In this document: in pieces, positions 22,402-31,677 of the stretch
Position numbering within the stretch: position 1 is the first letter of the stretch
Layout: the number at the start of each line of letters is the position of its first letter
Assembly: GCF_030816485.1 (NCBI RefSeq)
Contig: NZ_JAUSYC010000001.1
Location: 1-64,000 of the forward strand
Source: Arthrobacter sp. B1I2
GTDB taxonomy: Bacteria; Actinomycetota; Actinomycetes; Actinomycetales; Micrococcaceae
Direction of reading: 5' to 3'
DNA: 64,000 bases
The notes under the pieces: model-generated
What the model saw: the letters and a program-made list of their open reading frames with translations, nothing else
What the model was told of the DNA's origin: nothing
Databases searched by the model: none
Made by a program: the position numbers and the translations under genes

Positions 22402-23007
22402 TCAGGAGCGGGGCGCTCCGTCTGCCGAGGCCGGATCCGCCACGTCCTGAATGACCTCATTGCGGCGCAGGAACCACGGCTTGAACGGCGGGTCGAACCG
22501 GGCAAACCGCGGCGCACCCACCGGCGTCAGCCCGGCCAGTTCCAAAGCCGCCTGCAGCCCGGTGTTATGCCGCTGGAATGCCGCCGCAGAGCCGCTCCCC
22601 GAGAAGCTCATGGCGGCGGCAGGAGACGCCGGAACGCCCCGCACGCTGACCCTGGGATCGGTGGGGGCCGGAGCCGTGTCAGCAGTGACGCCGGCGGGGA
22701 GCACAAAACCGACAACGAATTCGGCGGGACCGTCCGCGCCGGGCAACGGCCCACGCTGCAGCACGGGGGCAGTCATGGCCAGCTTCTGCGGCGGCCCGGA
22801 CTCCTGGATGACCGGCGCGGTCATGGCCAGCTTGCGGCGGGCCGTGTTGTTGCCGCTGATGTAATTGAACAGGTACCGGAAGGCGGCGTTTCCGGCGCGG
22901 TCGAAGGCTGTGGAGACTGCCACTTCAGCTACGGCGTACGCCGGATACCAGCGCAGCTCGAAGTGCGGATAACGCCGGATCAATTCATAAGGCTGCTGTT
23001 CAGTCAT
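22402..23007 (-). CDS. SOUL/HBP-family heme-binding-like protein
   Basis: A 201-residue cytoplasmic protein with the SOUL fold signature: YELIRRYPHFELRWYPAYAV at the start and the paired motif KLAMTAPVIQE / KLAMTAPVLQR. Family members in animals and plants bind heme or tetrapyrroles. In bacteria the role is not settled. It is a single gene, convergent with nothing and not clearly in an operon. No good Shine-Dalgarno is visible before ATG 23007. Confidence 0.85.
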   Translation of the reverse strand: MTEQQPYELIRRYPHFELRWYPAYAVAEVAVSTAFDRAGNAAFRYLFNYISGNNTARRKLAMTAPVIQESGPPQKLAMTAPVLQRGPLPGADGPAEFVVGFVLPAGVTADTAPAPTDPRVSVRGVPASPAAAMSFSGSGSAAAFQRHNTGLQAALELAGLTPVGAPRFARFDPPFKPWFLRRNEVIQDVADPASADGAPRS

Positions 23008-23072
23008 GATCTGTCAGAGCCTACGCCCGTGGAGCCGGGGCGGCCAGAGCCACGAGCCCTGCCCGGCGCGGC

Positions 23073-23588
23073 TCAGACCACTTGCTTCGTGGCGCGCTTC
23101 CGGATCCTTGCACGGAGAGCGGCGATACCAACCACAAGGAAGGCGAGGAGGGCAATGGAACCAAAAAGGACAGTCAGGACAACGCCCACTCCGCGGAACC
23201 ACACGCCGTCGCTCTCATATCCCAGCACGACGGCCCTGCCGGCATCATCTTCGGCATAAATGACTGTGACGTCACTGCCCACGACGGGATGTTGATCGTG
23301 GTCCACCGCCGCGAAAGTCCGGTGGGGCGCCCCGTCCGCCGTCGTGAATTCGACTCTTATCCTGCGCTCGGAAGCCTTGGTGACATCGTCGAAGTGGACG
23401 ATCGTTCCGGCGGCCTGGGCGCCCGTCCCGGCAAGCTCCTCATCCGCGTCAATCATGAAACTGCCCACGCCAACCAGGATTGGGCCCAGGCAGATGACCA
23501 GGGCGGTCACGGCCAGGTTCAGTTTTTCCTTCCACGACAACCAAGGTTTTCGGGTCCCGTCAATTCTGCGCCCAGTCACGGCTCCCAT
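23073..23588 (-). CDS. DUF3592-family membrane protein
   Basis: A protein of about 171 residues with one helix near the N-terminus (LAVTALVICLGPILVGVGSF) and one at the C-terminus (VLTVLFGSIALLAFLVVGIA). They flank an extracytoplasmic beta-rich region with RIRVEFTTADGAPHRTF and GSDVTVIYAEDD, the usual DUF3592 pattern. The start is uncertain. ATG 23588 is chosen because residues upstream look unrelated. Function is unknown. Confidence 0.65.
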   Translation of the reverse strand: MGAVTGRRIDGTRKPWLSWKEKLNLAVTALVICLGPILVGVGSFMIDADEELAGTGAQAAGTIVHFDDVTKASERRIRVEFTTADGAPHRTFAAVDHDQHPVVGSDVTVIYAEDDAGRAVVLGYESDGVWFRGVGVVLTVLFGSIALLAFLVVGIAALRARIRKRATKQVV

Positions 23589-23657
23589 TCTGCCCGAGCC
23601 TGTCACCAGAACCACATCCCAAACCGTTGCCCCAGGCAAGCAGGAGGAGCATAATAG

Positions 23658-23683
23658 TTAGCAGAAGTAATTAGCACTGCTAA
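23658..23683. promoter_or_regulatory. palindromic operator upstream of the MarR gene
   Basis: TTAGCAG (23658-23664) and CTGCTAA (23677-23683) form a perfect 7-bp inverted repeat, with a further TTAGC at 23671-23675 inside. It lies 28 bases before the MarR start codon, the usual place for autoregulatory MarR binding. Confidence 0.6.
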
Positions 23684-23710
23684 GGAACGCCAGCAGGCGC
23701 ACCCGAATAC

Positions 23711-24172
23711 ATGTCCCCTACCCAAACGAAAAACAAGGCAATCGCAGACCCCGCGGCCCCCGACACCCTCGCCATCGATCTCCGCACCGCCGTGATGCGC
23801 ACTTCCAGGCGGCTCCGTGTCGAGGCAACCGGCGACATCATCACCCCCGGCCAGTACACCGTCCTGGCCTTGCTGAGCGGGAGCGGTCCCAGCACGCTGC
23901 GCGCGCTTGCCGAGAGTGAGCACGTCCAGGCACCGTCCATGACCAGGATCGTCAATGCGCTCGCCGACCAGGGCTTCGTCACCAGGAACGCGGATCCCGG
24001 CGACGGCCGGCAGGTCCGCGTGGATATCACCGATGCCGGCAGGACGGTCCTCGCGGCAGCCCGGAACCAGCGGACGGCCTGGCTGGCCCAGCGCGTGGCC
24101 GGGCTCAGCGAGGAAGATCGGCTCATCCTCAGCCGGGCGGCCGGCATCATGCAGGAAATGAGCGGCAAATGA
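23711..24172 (+). CDS. MarR-family transcriptional regulator
   Basis: A 153-residue winged-helix regulator. The DNA-binding region is LRALAESEHVQAPSMTRIVN followed by the wing FVTRNADPGDGRQVRVDIT, whose D-x-R pattern is characteristic of MarR. The stop overlaps the MFS start (ATGA), so the two are translationally coupled. The palindrome at 23658-23683 suggests autoregulation of the regulator-exporter pair, relieved by a small lipophilic ligand. The ligand is unknown. Confidence 0.9.
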   Translation: MSPTQTKNKAIADPAAPDTLAIDLRTAVMRTSRRLRVEATGDIITPGQYTVLALLSGSGPSTLRALAESEHVQAPSMTRIVNALADQGFVTRNADPGDGRQVRVDITDAGRTVLAAARNQRTAWLAQRVAGLSEEDRLILSRAAGIMQEMSGK

Positions 24173-25425
24173 GCGCGATGTTCCGTGCCCTGGAGAACCC
24201 CAACTACCGCATCTGGGCCAGCGGCGCCATCGTCTCCAACATCGGCACCTGGATGCAGCGCGTGGCCCAGGACTGGTTGGTCCTGACCGTCCTCACCGAC
24301 CACTCGGGCGCCGCCGTCGGCCTCACCACCGGCCTGCAGTTCCTGCCCATGCTGCTGTTCGGCCCGTACGGCGGCGTCCTGGCGGACCGGTACCGAAAGC
24401 GCATCATCCTTATGTGGACGCAGCTGGCCATGGCGTTCACCGGCCTGGCCATCGGCCTTTTGGTGGTAACCGGCACCGCCCAACTCTGGCATGCGTACGT
24501 GGCGGCCTTCTGCCTGGGCGTTGCCAGTGCAGTGGATGCGCCCGCGCGCCAGGCTTTCGTCTCGGAACTGGTGGGGCAGGACAACATCTCCAACGCCGTG
24601 GCATTGAACTCCGCGTCCTTCAACACGGCCCGGCTCACCGGCCCGGCCATCGCCGGGGTACTCATCGCCTGGGTGGGTACCGGCCCGGTGTTCCTGCTCA
24701 ATGCTGCGAGCTTCGCGGCCGTCCTGGTCTCGCTGTTCAGGATCCGCACCACCCAGCCCGCCCCGGTGGCAAAGGGCCAGCGGAACAAGCACCAGGTGGC
24801 CGAGGGTGTCCGTTATGTACGCCGCAGGCCCGACCTGATGCTGATCATGGTCCTGGTGGGCATCCTGGGCGCGTTCGGCATGAACTTCCCGGTCATCAAC
24901 TCACTGATGGCCACCACCGAGTTCAAAATGGGCCCCAGTGAGTTCGGGCTGCTCGGCTCGATCATGGCGGTGGGCACCCTGGCCGGCGCCCTTCTCGCGG
25001 CGCGCCGGGCGCGTCCGCGGCTGAGGTTCCTGCTGGGCGGGGCGCTGGGGCTGGGTATCTTCACGATCCTGGGCAGCCTGGCACCGTCCTTCTGGGCCTA
25101 CGCCGCCATCCTGATCCCCGTCGGACTGGCGTCCATCACCTTCCTGAACAACTGCAACACCAGCATTCAGCTTTCCGTGGAACCGCAATTCCGCGGCCGC
25201 GTACTGGCCCTGTACCTGGCCGTCCTGCAGGGCGGCACCGCCCTGGGTTCGCCGCTGGTCGGGTGGATCGGGAGCCAGTTCGGCGCCCGCTGGTCCGTGG
25301 CCACCGGCGGGATCGTGGTCCTGCTTGCAGGTGTTGCGGCCGTCATCGCGGTCACCAGGCGGAACCGGCTCACGCTGCGCGGCGCGTTGCGGATGGCACT
25401 GGGCCGGCGCGAGCCTGCCGTCTGA
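24169..25425 (+). CDS. MFS transporter (EntS/MFS_3-like exporter)
   Basis: A 418-residue permease with about 12 hydrophobic segments. The N-terminal FRALENPNYRIWASGAIVSN and IGTWMQRVAQDWLVL are characteristic of the MFS_3 group that includes the enterobactin exporter EntS. LADRYRKRIIL is the intracellular loop 2-3 motif. The gene overlaps the MarR gene by four bases. Export of a drug or siderophore-like compound sensed by MarR is the simplest reading. Confidence 0.88.
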   Translation: MSAMFRALENPNYRIWASGAIVSNIGTWMQRVAQDWLVLTVLTDHSGAAVGLTTGLQFLPMLLFGPYGGVLADRYRKRIILMWTQLAMAFTGLAIGLLVVTGTAQLWHAYVAAFCLGVASAVDAPARQAFVSELVGQDNISNAVALNSASFNTARLTGPAIAGVLIAWVGTGPVFLLNAASFAAVLVSLFRIRTTQPAPVAKGQRNKHQVAEGVRYVRRRPDLMLIMVLVGILGAFGMNFPVINSLMATTEFKMGPSEFGLLGSIMAVGTLAGALLAARRARPRLRFLLGGALGLGIFTILGSLAPSFWAYAAILIPVGLASITFLNNCNTSIQLSVEPQFRGRVLALYLAVLQGGTALGSPLVGWIGSQFGARWSVATGGIVVLLAGVAAVIAVTRRNRLTLRGALRMALGRREPAV

Positions 25426-25533
25426 TAAGGCTGGGGAGGAAGAAAAGGCTGTGTGTTGTGGCCGTGCGCCGGTCCCCCAACATGACACGTCACCGGCCCA
25501 CGGCGGTCCTAATCCGCCGAAGCGGGCGGAAGC

Positions 25534-25677
25534 GCCAGGCCCGTACTCAGTGGCCATCCCGTCCCGGTGGTCAGTGATGGTTCCCTGCAGGACATGGACA
25601 GTTCCGGGGCGCCCCACGTGATGGTGGACGGGCCCAAAGACTCCGCCGGGCTCGATGGTCACCATCCGCATCCGCAA
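25534..25677 (-). pseudogene. decayed cupin-domain fragment
   Basis: In this minus frame the sequence reads RMVTIEPGGVFGPVHHHVG, then GTVHVLQGTITDHRDGMATE, ending EYGPG. That is the core of a single-domain cupin (metal-binding His motif followed by the strand pair). The usual N-terminal start and the expected second cupin motif after EYGPG are absent in all three minus frames, and the frame runs on antisense to the MFS gene. I read it as a remnant of an inactivated gene rather than a working one. Confidence 0.5.
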
Positions 25678-25806
25678 TTGCCGGCCTCTCGCACCGCTTA
25701 CGACGGCGACGCCGGGCTGCCGCTGCCCCGCACCCAGGTGCGGGTGCTTCGCGCGGCCGGCGACGGCGTCGTCCTTGTTTTGCCGGTAACTGCCGGCCTC
25801 CGGCGG

Positions 25807-26193
25807 TCAGGCCGGGATCGAGGAAATGTTCAGGATGTTGCCCTCGCTGTCAATGAACCAGGCACCCTTACCCATGCCTTCCATGGTGGCGATGCCGTTC
25901 TCGGTCTTCAGGCCGGGCATGTCGTAGTCTTCGAAAACAACGCCGCGGCCCCGCAGCTCTTCCACTTCCTTGTCCACGTCATCGACACCCCATGCCATCT
26001 GGGTGTTCTTGGCGGAACCGGCGTTGTCCGTCCGGTAGAGCAGGAAGCCGGTTCCCTTGCCACAGCGGTAAATCAGGTTGTCGCCTTCGATGGTCTGGAC
26101 AGGTTCCAGTCCCAACTTGTCCCGGTAAAACTCCCGCGCCCGGTCAATATCCTTAGCCGGCAGCACAGCCATGAGTTCCATATCCTTGAGCAT
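25807..26193 (-). CDS. VOC/glyoxalase-family protein
   Basis: A 128-residue vicinal-oxygen-chelate protein: MAVLPAKDIDRAREFYRDKL at the N-terminus, WGVDDVDKEVEELRGRGV in the middle and GKGAWFIDSEGNILNIS at the end. AAGGAG is well placed before ATG 26193. It is not closely similar to the VOC protein at 8.6 kb. The substrate is unknown. It stands alone between a cupin remnant and a 209-base gap (26194-26402) that shows no gene. Confidence 0.83.
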   Translation of the reverse strand: MLKDMELMAVLPAKDIDRAREFYRDKLGLEPVQTIEGDNLIYRCGKGTGFLLYRTDNAGSAKNTQMAWGVDDVDKEVEELRGRGVVFEDYDMPGLKTENGIATMEGMGKGAWFIDSEGNILNISSIPA

Positions 26194-26402
26194 GACAAAT
26201 CTCCTTGTGCATTAATGGCGATGCTCTCCCCCTGAGACAGTCCGGCCGTCCCCCGCCGGGCCTCGTGGCCGTCCTTCCCGCCGATTGCCGGGGCGGCCGC
26301 CTGAAACCCCTGGTTCCGCCGTGGCACAGGACAGCGGCGGGGAGATTCCCGAAGTCTACGAGGCCATTATGGAGCCGATTCCGCTGCGGCGATATAGGGG
26401 TT

Positions 26403-26756
26403 TTAAAGTGGTAGGCCGGGGTTTTCCCGGGTCTGCTTCCGGGCAGCGATAACCACCCGCCGCACCGCCCTGCCGGCCACTGCCACCAACGGCACCAGGC
26501 ACGCCACAGCGGCGATCATGTTCGGCCGGAAGGCCGCGTGTCCGTTGATGCTCCGGTAGACACCGATGGGGAGGACCGCGCCACCGCCGCCTCCGCCCGA
26601 TGGACCTTGTTCGGACTCGGAGCCCCCGCCGAAGCCGAAGGACACCAGCGCCACAGGCACGATTTCCTCGCCACCCACATTCACCGGTGTGCCGTAGGCC
26701 TTGGTCACGCCCATGTTCTTGAAGGTGTCCACCAGGGACGCAAAAGTATCAGCCAT
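26403..26756 (-). CDS. GerW/YtfJ-family protein
   Basis: A 117-residue protein with the GerW (YtfJ sporulation-protein) pattern: a short helical start (DTFASLVDTFKNMGVTKAYG), then VNVGGEEIVPVALVSFGFGGG, a Gly-rich linker and VLPIGVYRSINGHAAFRPN. A C-terminal hydrophobic helix precedes a basic tail. The family is named from Bacillus spores, but homologues occur in non-sporulating actinobacteria, where their function is unknown. No clear ribosome-binding site is seen. Confidence 0.75.
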   Translation of the reverse strand: MADTFASLVDTFKNMGVTKAYGTPVNVGGEEIVPVALVSFGFGGGSESEQGPSGGGGGGAVLPIGVYRSINGHAAFRPNMIAAVACLVPLVAVAGRAVRRVVIAARKQTRENPGLPL

Positions 26757-26856
26757 GGGTTCAGGCTAAGCGTCCGCCGCCGCCACGCACAGGACCTAAA
26801 GTCCTTGCTCCAGCGGCGCCGGGCCCGCGGAAAGTACTGCCGCCGTCGTCCCTTTC

Positions 26857-27201
26857 CTATTTACGGATTTCGGCCATCCGCAGCCGGACGATGTCCGCCA
26901 GCACGTCATCCGGCACGGGGCGGTCCGCCGCGAAGCGGATGGTTCCCTTGGACAGGGAGTACCCCTCCAGCCGGCCAGCCACCGCTTCCACCACCCTGGA
27001 GGAAAACGGAAAGATCGAGAGGTGTTTTGCCGTGGCCACGGCGGCCACCAGCGGCTTGCCGTCCAGTTTGAGGGCGGGCATGCCGTAGCTCATGCCCTCC
27101 GTGGCGTCGGGAGCCAGCGACCGCGCAACCTCCACCACATGCTGCAGGCAGCTGCGGTCCGGTTCGTCAACCGTCGCCACCGCTTCGTCGACGACGCCCA
27201 C
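26857..27201 (-). CDS. DUF1801-like/iron-chaperone-fold protein
   Basis: A 114-residue protein. I chose GTG 27201 because GAGG lies six bases upstream and the family sequence begins here (VDEAVATVDEPDRSCLQHVV). SLAPDATEGMSYGMPALKLD and LEGYSLSKGTIRFAADRPVP are the conserved DUF1801-type blocks. It starts eight bases after the SRPBCC stop, so the two are probably one operon. Members have a frataxin-like fold, and a biochemical role has not been established here. Confidence 0.78.
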   Translation of the reverse strand: MGVVDEAVATVDEPDRSCLQHVVEVARSLAPDATEGMSYGMPALKLDGKPLVAAVATAKHLSIFPFSSRVVEAVAGRLEGYSLSKGTIRFAADRPVPDDVLADIVRLRMAEIRK

Positions 27202-27209
27202 ACCAAACC

Positions 27210-27677
27210 TCAGCTCTTCCTTGCCGCAACAGTGGAAGCAAGCGCTGTGAGTCCCCGCTCGAAGTCGGCACCCACCATTTTGTCCATGTTCATGAACAGT
27301 GCGAACACCTTCCCCAGGCCCTTGTTCTCCCCGGTCATCCGCCAGGCCACCTCGGTGCCGCCCTGCACTGGAGTAAAGCTGAACGTCGTGGGGTTCAGTG
27401 CCTTGAAGGGCTTGGTGAACTGCAGCCGGATCCGGACCAGGCTCGAAGGCACCGACTCCTCGATCTCCATGGTGCCGCTGCCCGCCTTGCGGTTGCCACT
27501 CCACGCGTACCCGGCCCCCGCGCCGGACTCACTGCCGAAGTAGCTGCGGCTCATTCCGGGATCGATCGTCTCCCAAGGGGACCAGGCGGTCCACTCGTGG
27601 AAGTTGCTTACCAGCGGAAAGATGTCTTGGGGCGCGGCAGGGATGACGGCACTGCGGCGGACTTCAAAAGTGGACAT
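27210..27677 (-). CDS. SRPBCC-family (polyketide cyclase-like) protein
   Basis: A 155-residue START-like protein with a hydrophobic-ligand cavity fold: FEVRRSAVIPAAPQDIFPLV, then NFHEWTAWSPWETIDPGM and a late helix GKVFALFMNMDKMVGADFER. This group is common in actinobacteria as stand-alone proteins and usually lacks an assigned ligand. The DUF1801-like gene follows at once on the same strand. Confidence 0.85.
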   Translation of the reverse strand: MSTFEVRRSAVIPAAPQDIFPLVSNFHEWTAWSPWETIDPGMSRSYFGSESGAGAGYAWSGNRKAGSGTMEIEESVPSSLVRIRLQFTKPFKALNPTTFSFTPVQGGTEVAWRMTGENKGLGKVFALFMNMDKMVGADFERGLTALASTVAARKS

Positions 27678-27708
27678 GGGCCAAGCATAGGGGCGGGGGC
27701 GGCTGCGG

Positions 27709-28626
27709 TTAAGGGATGACCACGTTCACCGGGTCCTTGCCGTCCAGCAGCAACCCGATCTGCTTCTTGAGCAGCCGGACCATCCGGGGGAACATGGCCG
27801 AGCTGGCACCGCCCACATGCGGGGTGATGAGCACGCCGGGGGTGGTCCAGAGCGGGTGGTCCGCAGGCAGCGGTTCCGGCTCCGTCACGTCCAGGGCTGC
27901 ACGGAGCCTGCCCCTTGAAGTCTCGGCCAGCAGCGCCCCGGTATCGGCCACCGGGCCGCGGGCCACGTTGACCAGCAGGGCGCCGTCCGGCATGGCAGCC
28001 AGGAACTTCGCGTCCACCAACTGCTCCGTGTCTTCGCTCAGGGGGACGCTGACCACCACGATCTCGTGCAGCGGCAGTTGCTCATAGAGCGAATCGATCC
28101 CGTGGATGGTCCCGCGCTCATCGTTGCGGGCGCGGCTGGCCATCCGGGTGACCTCGGTTTCGAACGGCAGGAGCCGGGCCTCGATGGCCTTGCCCACCCC
28201 GCCGTAGCCCACCAGCAGCACGCGCCGGTCGGCCAGGCTGGGGCGCTGGCTGTTGTCCCATGTTCCGCTTTCCTGGTTCCGCACAAAGTCCGGGATCCCG
28301 CGCTGGGAGGCAATCATCATGCCCACGGCGAGCTCCGCCGTCGACGTCTCATGGACTCCCGCCGCGTTGGCGAAGGTGACACCTGCCGGCAACACTGAGT
28401 CCACGCCGTCGTACCCGATGGACTGGCTCTGCACCAGGCCGACGTCCACACCCTCCAACGCGGCGAGCGCCGTCGGTTTGCCCATATAGCCGGGGACCAG
28501 CAGGTCCAGCCGGCCTTCCGGTGCGGGCCCCGTCAGGTCCCAGAGGACAAAGTCGACGCCGTCCATCGGCGCCAGCGCGTCCAGCAGGTTCTGGGCGGGC
28601 AGGCACACGCGCAGCCGGGCCGTCAT
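27709..28626 (-). CDS. D-2-hydroxyacid dehydrogenase family protein
   Basis: A 305-residue NAD-dependent dehydrogenase. The Rossmann motif is LVGYGGVGKAIEARLL. The catalytic triad of the family is visible as Arg in NVARGPVADTGALL, Glu in VTEPEPLPADHPLW and His in ITPHVGGASS. Its ATG overlaps the DeoR stop (ATGA), so it is co-translated with the regulator of the sulfoglycolysis locus. It could act on a 2-hydroxy or 2-keto acid from that pathway, such as glyoxylate, hydroxypyruvate or a sulfonated analogue. That link rests on position only. Confidence 0.87.
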   Translation of the reverse strand: MTARLRVCLPAQNLLDALAPMDGVDFVLWDLTGPAPEGRLDLLVPGYMGKPTALAALEGVDVGLVQSQSIGYDGVDSVLPAGVTFANAAGVHETSTAELAVGMMIASQRGIPDFVRNQESGTWDNSQRPSLADRRVLLVGYGGVGKAIEARLLPFETEVTRMASRARNDERGTIHGIDSLYEQLPLHEIVVVSVPLSEDTEQLVDAKFLAAMPDGALLVNVARGPVADTGALLAETSRGRLRAALDVTEPEPLPADHPLWTTPGVLITPHVGGASSAMFPRMVRLLKKQIGLLLDGKDPVNVVIP

Positions 28627-29405
28627 GCGGCGACCATCAGCTTGACGTTGGCGGCCTTCAGCGCCTCCTCGATTTCCCGGGGCGGCGGGGCATCCGTTAC
28701 CAGGATGTCCACCGCATCGAAAGCTGCCAGCCTCGCCAGCGCGTACCGCAGCATCTTTTGATTGGTTGCCACCACCACCACCTGTTCCGCTGAATTCATA
28801 AGGGCGATCTTAGTGGCGCGCTCCACGTCCCGTTCGATGTAGAAAGCCTCGTCATGGATGCCGCTCACCCCAATAAAGGCTGTCTTGGCACGCAGGCCGG
28901 CCGCCGCGCTGACGGTCATCGGCCCGTTGAACGCCTGGCTGTCCAGCAGCAGCTCCCCGCCCAGGCAGATGGTCCGCGCCGCCGTGAGCTGCAGGCAGCG
29001 CTGGATGGCCGGCGCAGAGTGCGTGATGATGGTGCCCGTGAAGGACGCAGGCAGTTCCTGCGCGATCTGGTAAGTGGTGGTGCCGGCATCAATGATGATG
29101 GCATCCCGTTCACCGATCAGGCCGACGCAGGCCCGGGCCACCCGCAGTTTCGCATCCGCGTCCTCACGCACCCGTGCGGCGAAGTTCGCATTCTGGCCCT
29201 GGCCGTGGATGGCGCTGACGCCGCCATGGACCACCCGGACCAGCCCCCGTTTGGACAGTACCCGGGTGTCCCTCCGCACGGTCATGTCAGAGACGGCGAA
29301 CGTTTCTGCCAGGTCGTTTGTGGAAATGAACCCCCTCCGGCCCAGCTCATCCAGGATGGTCCGCTGGCGGGGCGTCAGCGGCGTCTCTTCGTGTGCGATA
29401 CTCAT
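28623..29405 (-). CDS. DeoR-family transcriptional regulator (probable sulfoglycolysis repressor)
   Basis: A 260-residue repressor. The N-terminal DeoR helix-turn-helix reads TPRQRTILDELGRRGFISTN and FAVSDMTVRRDTRVLSKRG. The C-terminal DeoRC sugar-phosphate-sensing domain contains IIDAGTTTYQIAQEL. The start is ATG 29405; TTG 29426 is possible. In E. coli the sulfoquinovose operons are controlled by the DeoR-type CsqR (YihW), so the role fits. The palindrome TGTTG-N6-CAACA occurs upstream of this gene (29450-29467) and between the divergent promoters (30687-30702), which suggests binding to both sites. The inducer may be sulfoquinovose or its phosphate. Confidence 0.88.
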   Translation of the reverse strand: MSIAHEETPLTPRQRTILDELGRRGFISTNDLAETFAVSDMTVRRDTRVLSKRGLVRVVHGGVSAIHGQGQNANFAARVREDADAKLRVARACVGLIGERDAIIIDAGTTTYQIAQELPASFTGTIITHSAPAIQRCLQLTAARTICLGGELLLDSQAFNGPMTVSAAAGLRAKTAFIGVSGIHDEAFYIERDVERATKIALMNSAEQVVVVATNQKMLRYALARLAAFDAVDILVTDAPPPREIEEALKAANVKLMVAA

Positions 29406-29449
29406 AGGCCGTTCTTCCCTCCCCAATGAGCCGGGCAGGAGCCTGGCGG

Positions 29450-29467
29450 ATGTTGCAATTCCAACAT
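29450..29467. promoter_or_regulatory. DeoR operator copy upstream of the DeoR gene
   Basis: ATGTTGCAATTCCAACAT is a 6-bp inverted repeat with a six-base spacer. It shares TGTTG..ATTCCAACA with the site at 30687-30702. It lies between the Gfo/Idh stop and the regulator start, consistent with autoregulation. Confidence 0.65.
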
Positions 29468-29475
29468 GAATCTTC

Positions 29476-30720
<1,245 letters not shown>

Positions 30721-30753
30721 TCAGTATCAGCCGGAACTACAACGAGGTGGAAC

Positions 30754-31665
30754 GTGCCCCGATCGTCAACTGGAACCCTGCTCTTCGTAGGATGCGCCAC
30801 CCTTGACTCCATTGCCCTGGTGCAGGATTACCCGGCCGCGGACAGCCGGACGGTTGCCACGGATTTCGCGACGGCGGGCGGCGGCCCCGCGGCGACGGCG
30901 GCTGTCGCAGCGGCCCGGGCAGGCGCAAGGACTGCCTTCGCAGGCGTCCTTGGCACGGATGAAGAGGGCGACCGCATCATCAGTGGGCTCCAGGCGGAAG
31001 GGGTGGACACCTCCGCAGTGATCAGGGATGCAGGCGTCAAAACCGGCGCCAGCGTCATCGTGGTCAGCAAGACCGCTGAAAGCCGTGCCATCGTCACCCG
31101 CCCGGTTCCGCCTGTCAGCTTCCCTGCCGGCAGCCACTTCACCGAACTGCTGCAGTCCGCGGCCTGGGTGCACACGGACCACCTGGGCTGGAACGCCGTG
31201 GCCAGCGCCCCCGGTCGTCCCGCCGGCCTCAAGGTCAGTGTCGACGCCGGCAACCCCATCCCTGCCTTCAGCCCCCGTGGCGTCGCACTGTATGTCCCCA
31301 CCATCGAAAGGCTCGCTGCTGAGTACGGGGCGGACCTGCCACCGGAGGCGCTCCTGCGGAAACCGCTGGAGGACGGTGCCTCCGCCGTCGTCGCCACCGC
31401 CGGCTCCGAAGGTGCCTGGGTCCTGGAACGCGGCGGCGAACCCGTTCACGTTCCGGCGACACCGGCCGTCATCGTCTCCACCCTCGGCGCAGGCGACGTT
31501 TACCACGGCGCCCTGCTCGCCGCCGTCGCCGCCGGGGTTCCGCTCGTGGATGCGGCAGCCTTCGCCGGCCGCACCGCCGCCGCCTCCTGCGGCGGACTGG
31601 ACGGCCGCTCCGCCATTCCCCACCAGACCATCAATCCTGTCCTTGCCTCCAACCTGACCAGCTGA
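30754..31665 (+). CDS. yihV: PfkB-family kinase, probable 6-deoxy-6-sulfofructose kinase
   Basis: A 303-residue ribokinase-fold enzyme. The start is GTG 30754 with GAGG upstream. TDFATAGGGPAATAAVAAAR is the substrate-lid region and is strikingly like YihV of the sulfo-EMP pathway. TLGAGDVYHGALLAAV carries the anion hole and catalytic Asp248. It would phosphorylate sulfofructose with ATP to sulfofructose 1-phosphate. The aldolase gene follows after 12 bases. Some positions I recall as sulfonate contacts in YihV look substituted (SRT where YihV has a Lys), so specificity needs an alignment. Confidence 0.82.
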   Translation: MPRSSTGTLLFVGCATLDSIALVQDYPAADSRTVATDFATAGGGPAATAAVAAARAGARTAFAGVLGTDEEGDRIISGLQAEGVDTSAVIRDAGVKTGASVIVVSKTAESRAIVTRPVPPVSFPAGSHFTELLQSAAWVHTDHLGWNAVASAPGRPAGLKVSVDAGNPIPAFSPRGVALYVPTIERLAAEYGADLPPEALLRKPLEDGASAVVATAGSEGAWVLERGGEPVHVPATPAVIVSTLGAGDVYHGALLAAVAAGVPLVDAAAFAGRTAAASCGGLDGRSAIPHQTINPVLASNLTS

Positions 31666-31677
31666 AAGAAGCAGCCC

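Noticed and set aside
21199..23259. A 686-codon open frame on the plus strand
   Set aside because: It runs antisense to GH42 and through the operator region and the SOUL gene, and has no recognisable domain.
23680..24792. A 370-codon open frame on the minus strand
   Set aside because: It is antisense to the MarR and MFS genes and is rich in shadow-type Gly/Arg/His sequence.
25567..26235. A 222-codon open frame on the plus strand
   Set aside because: It is antisense to the VOC gene at 25807-26193, which has AAGGAG and a complete domain.
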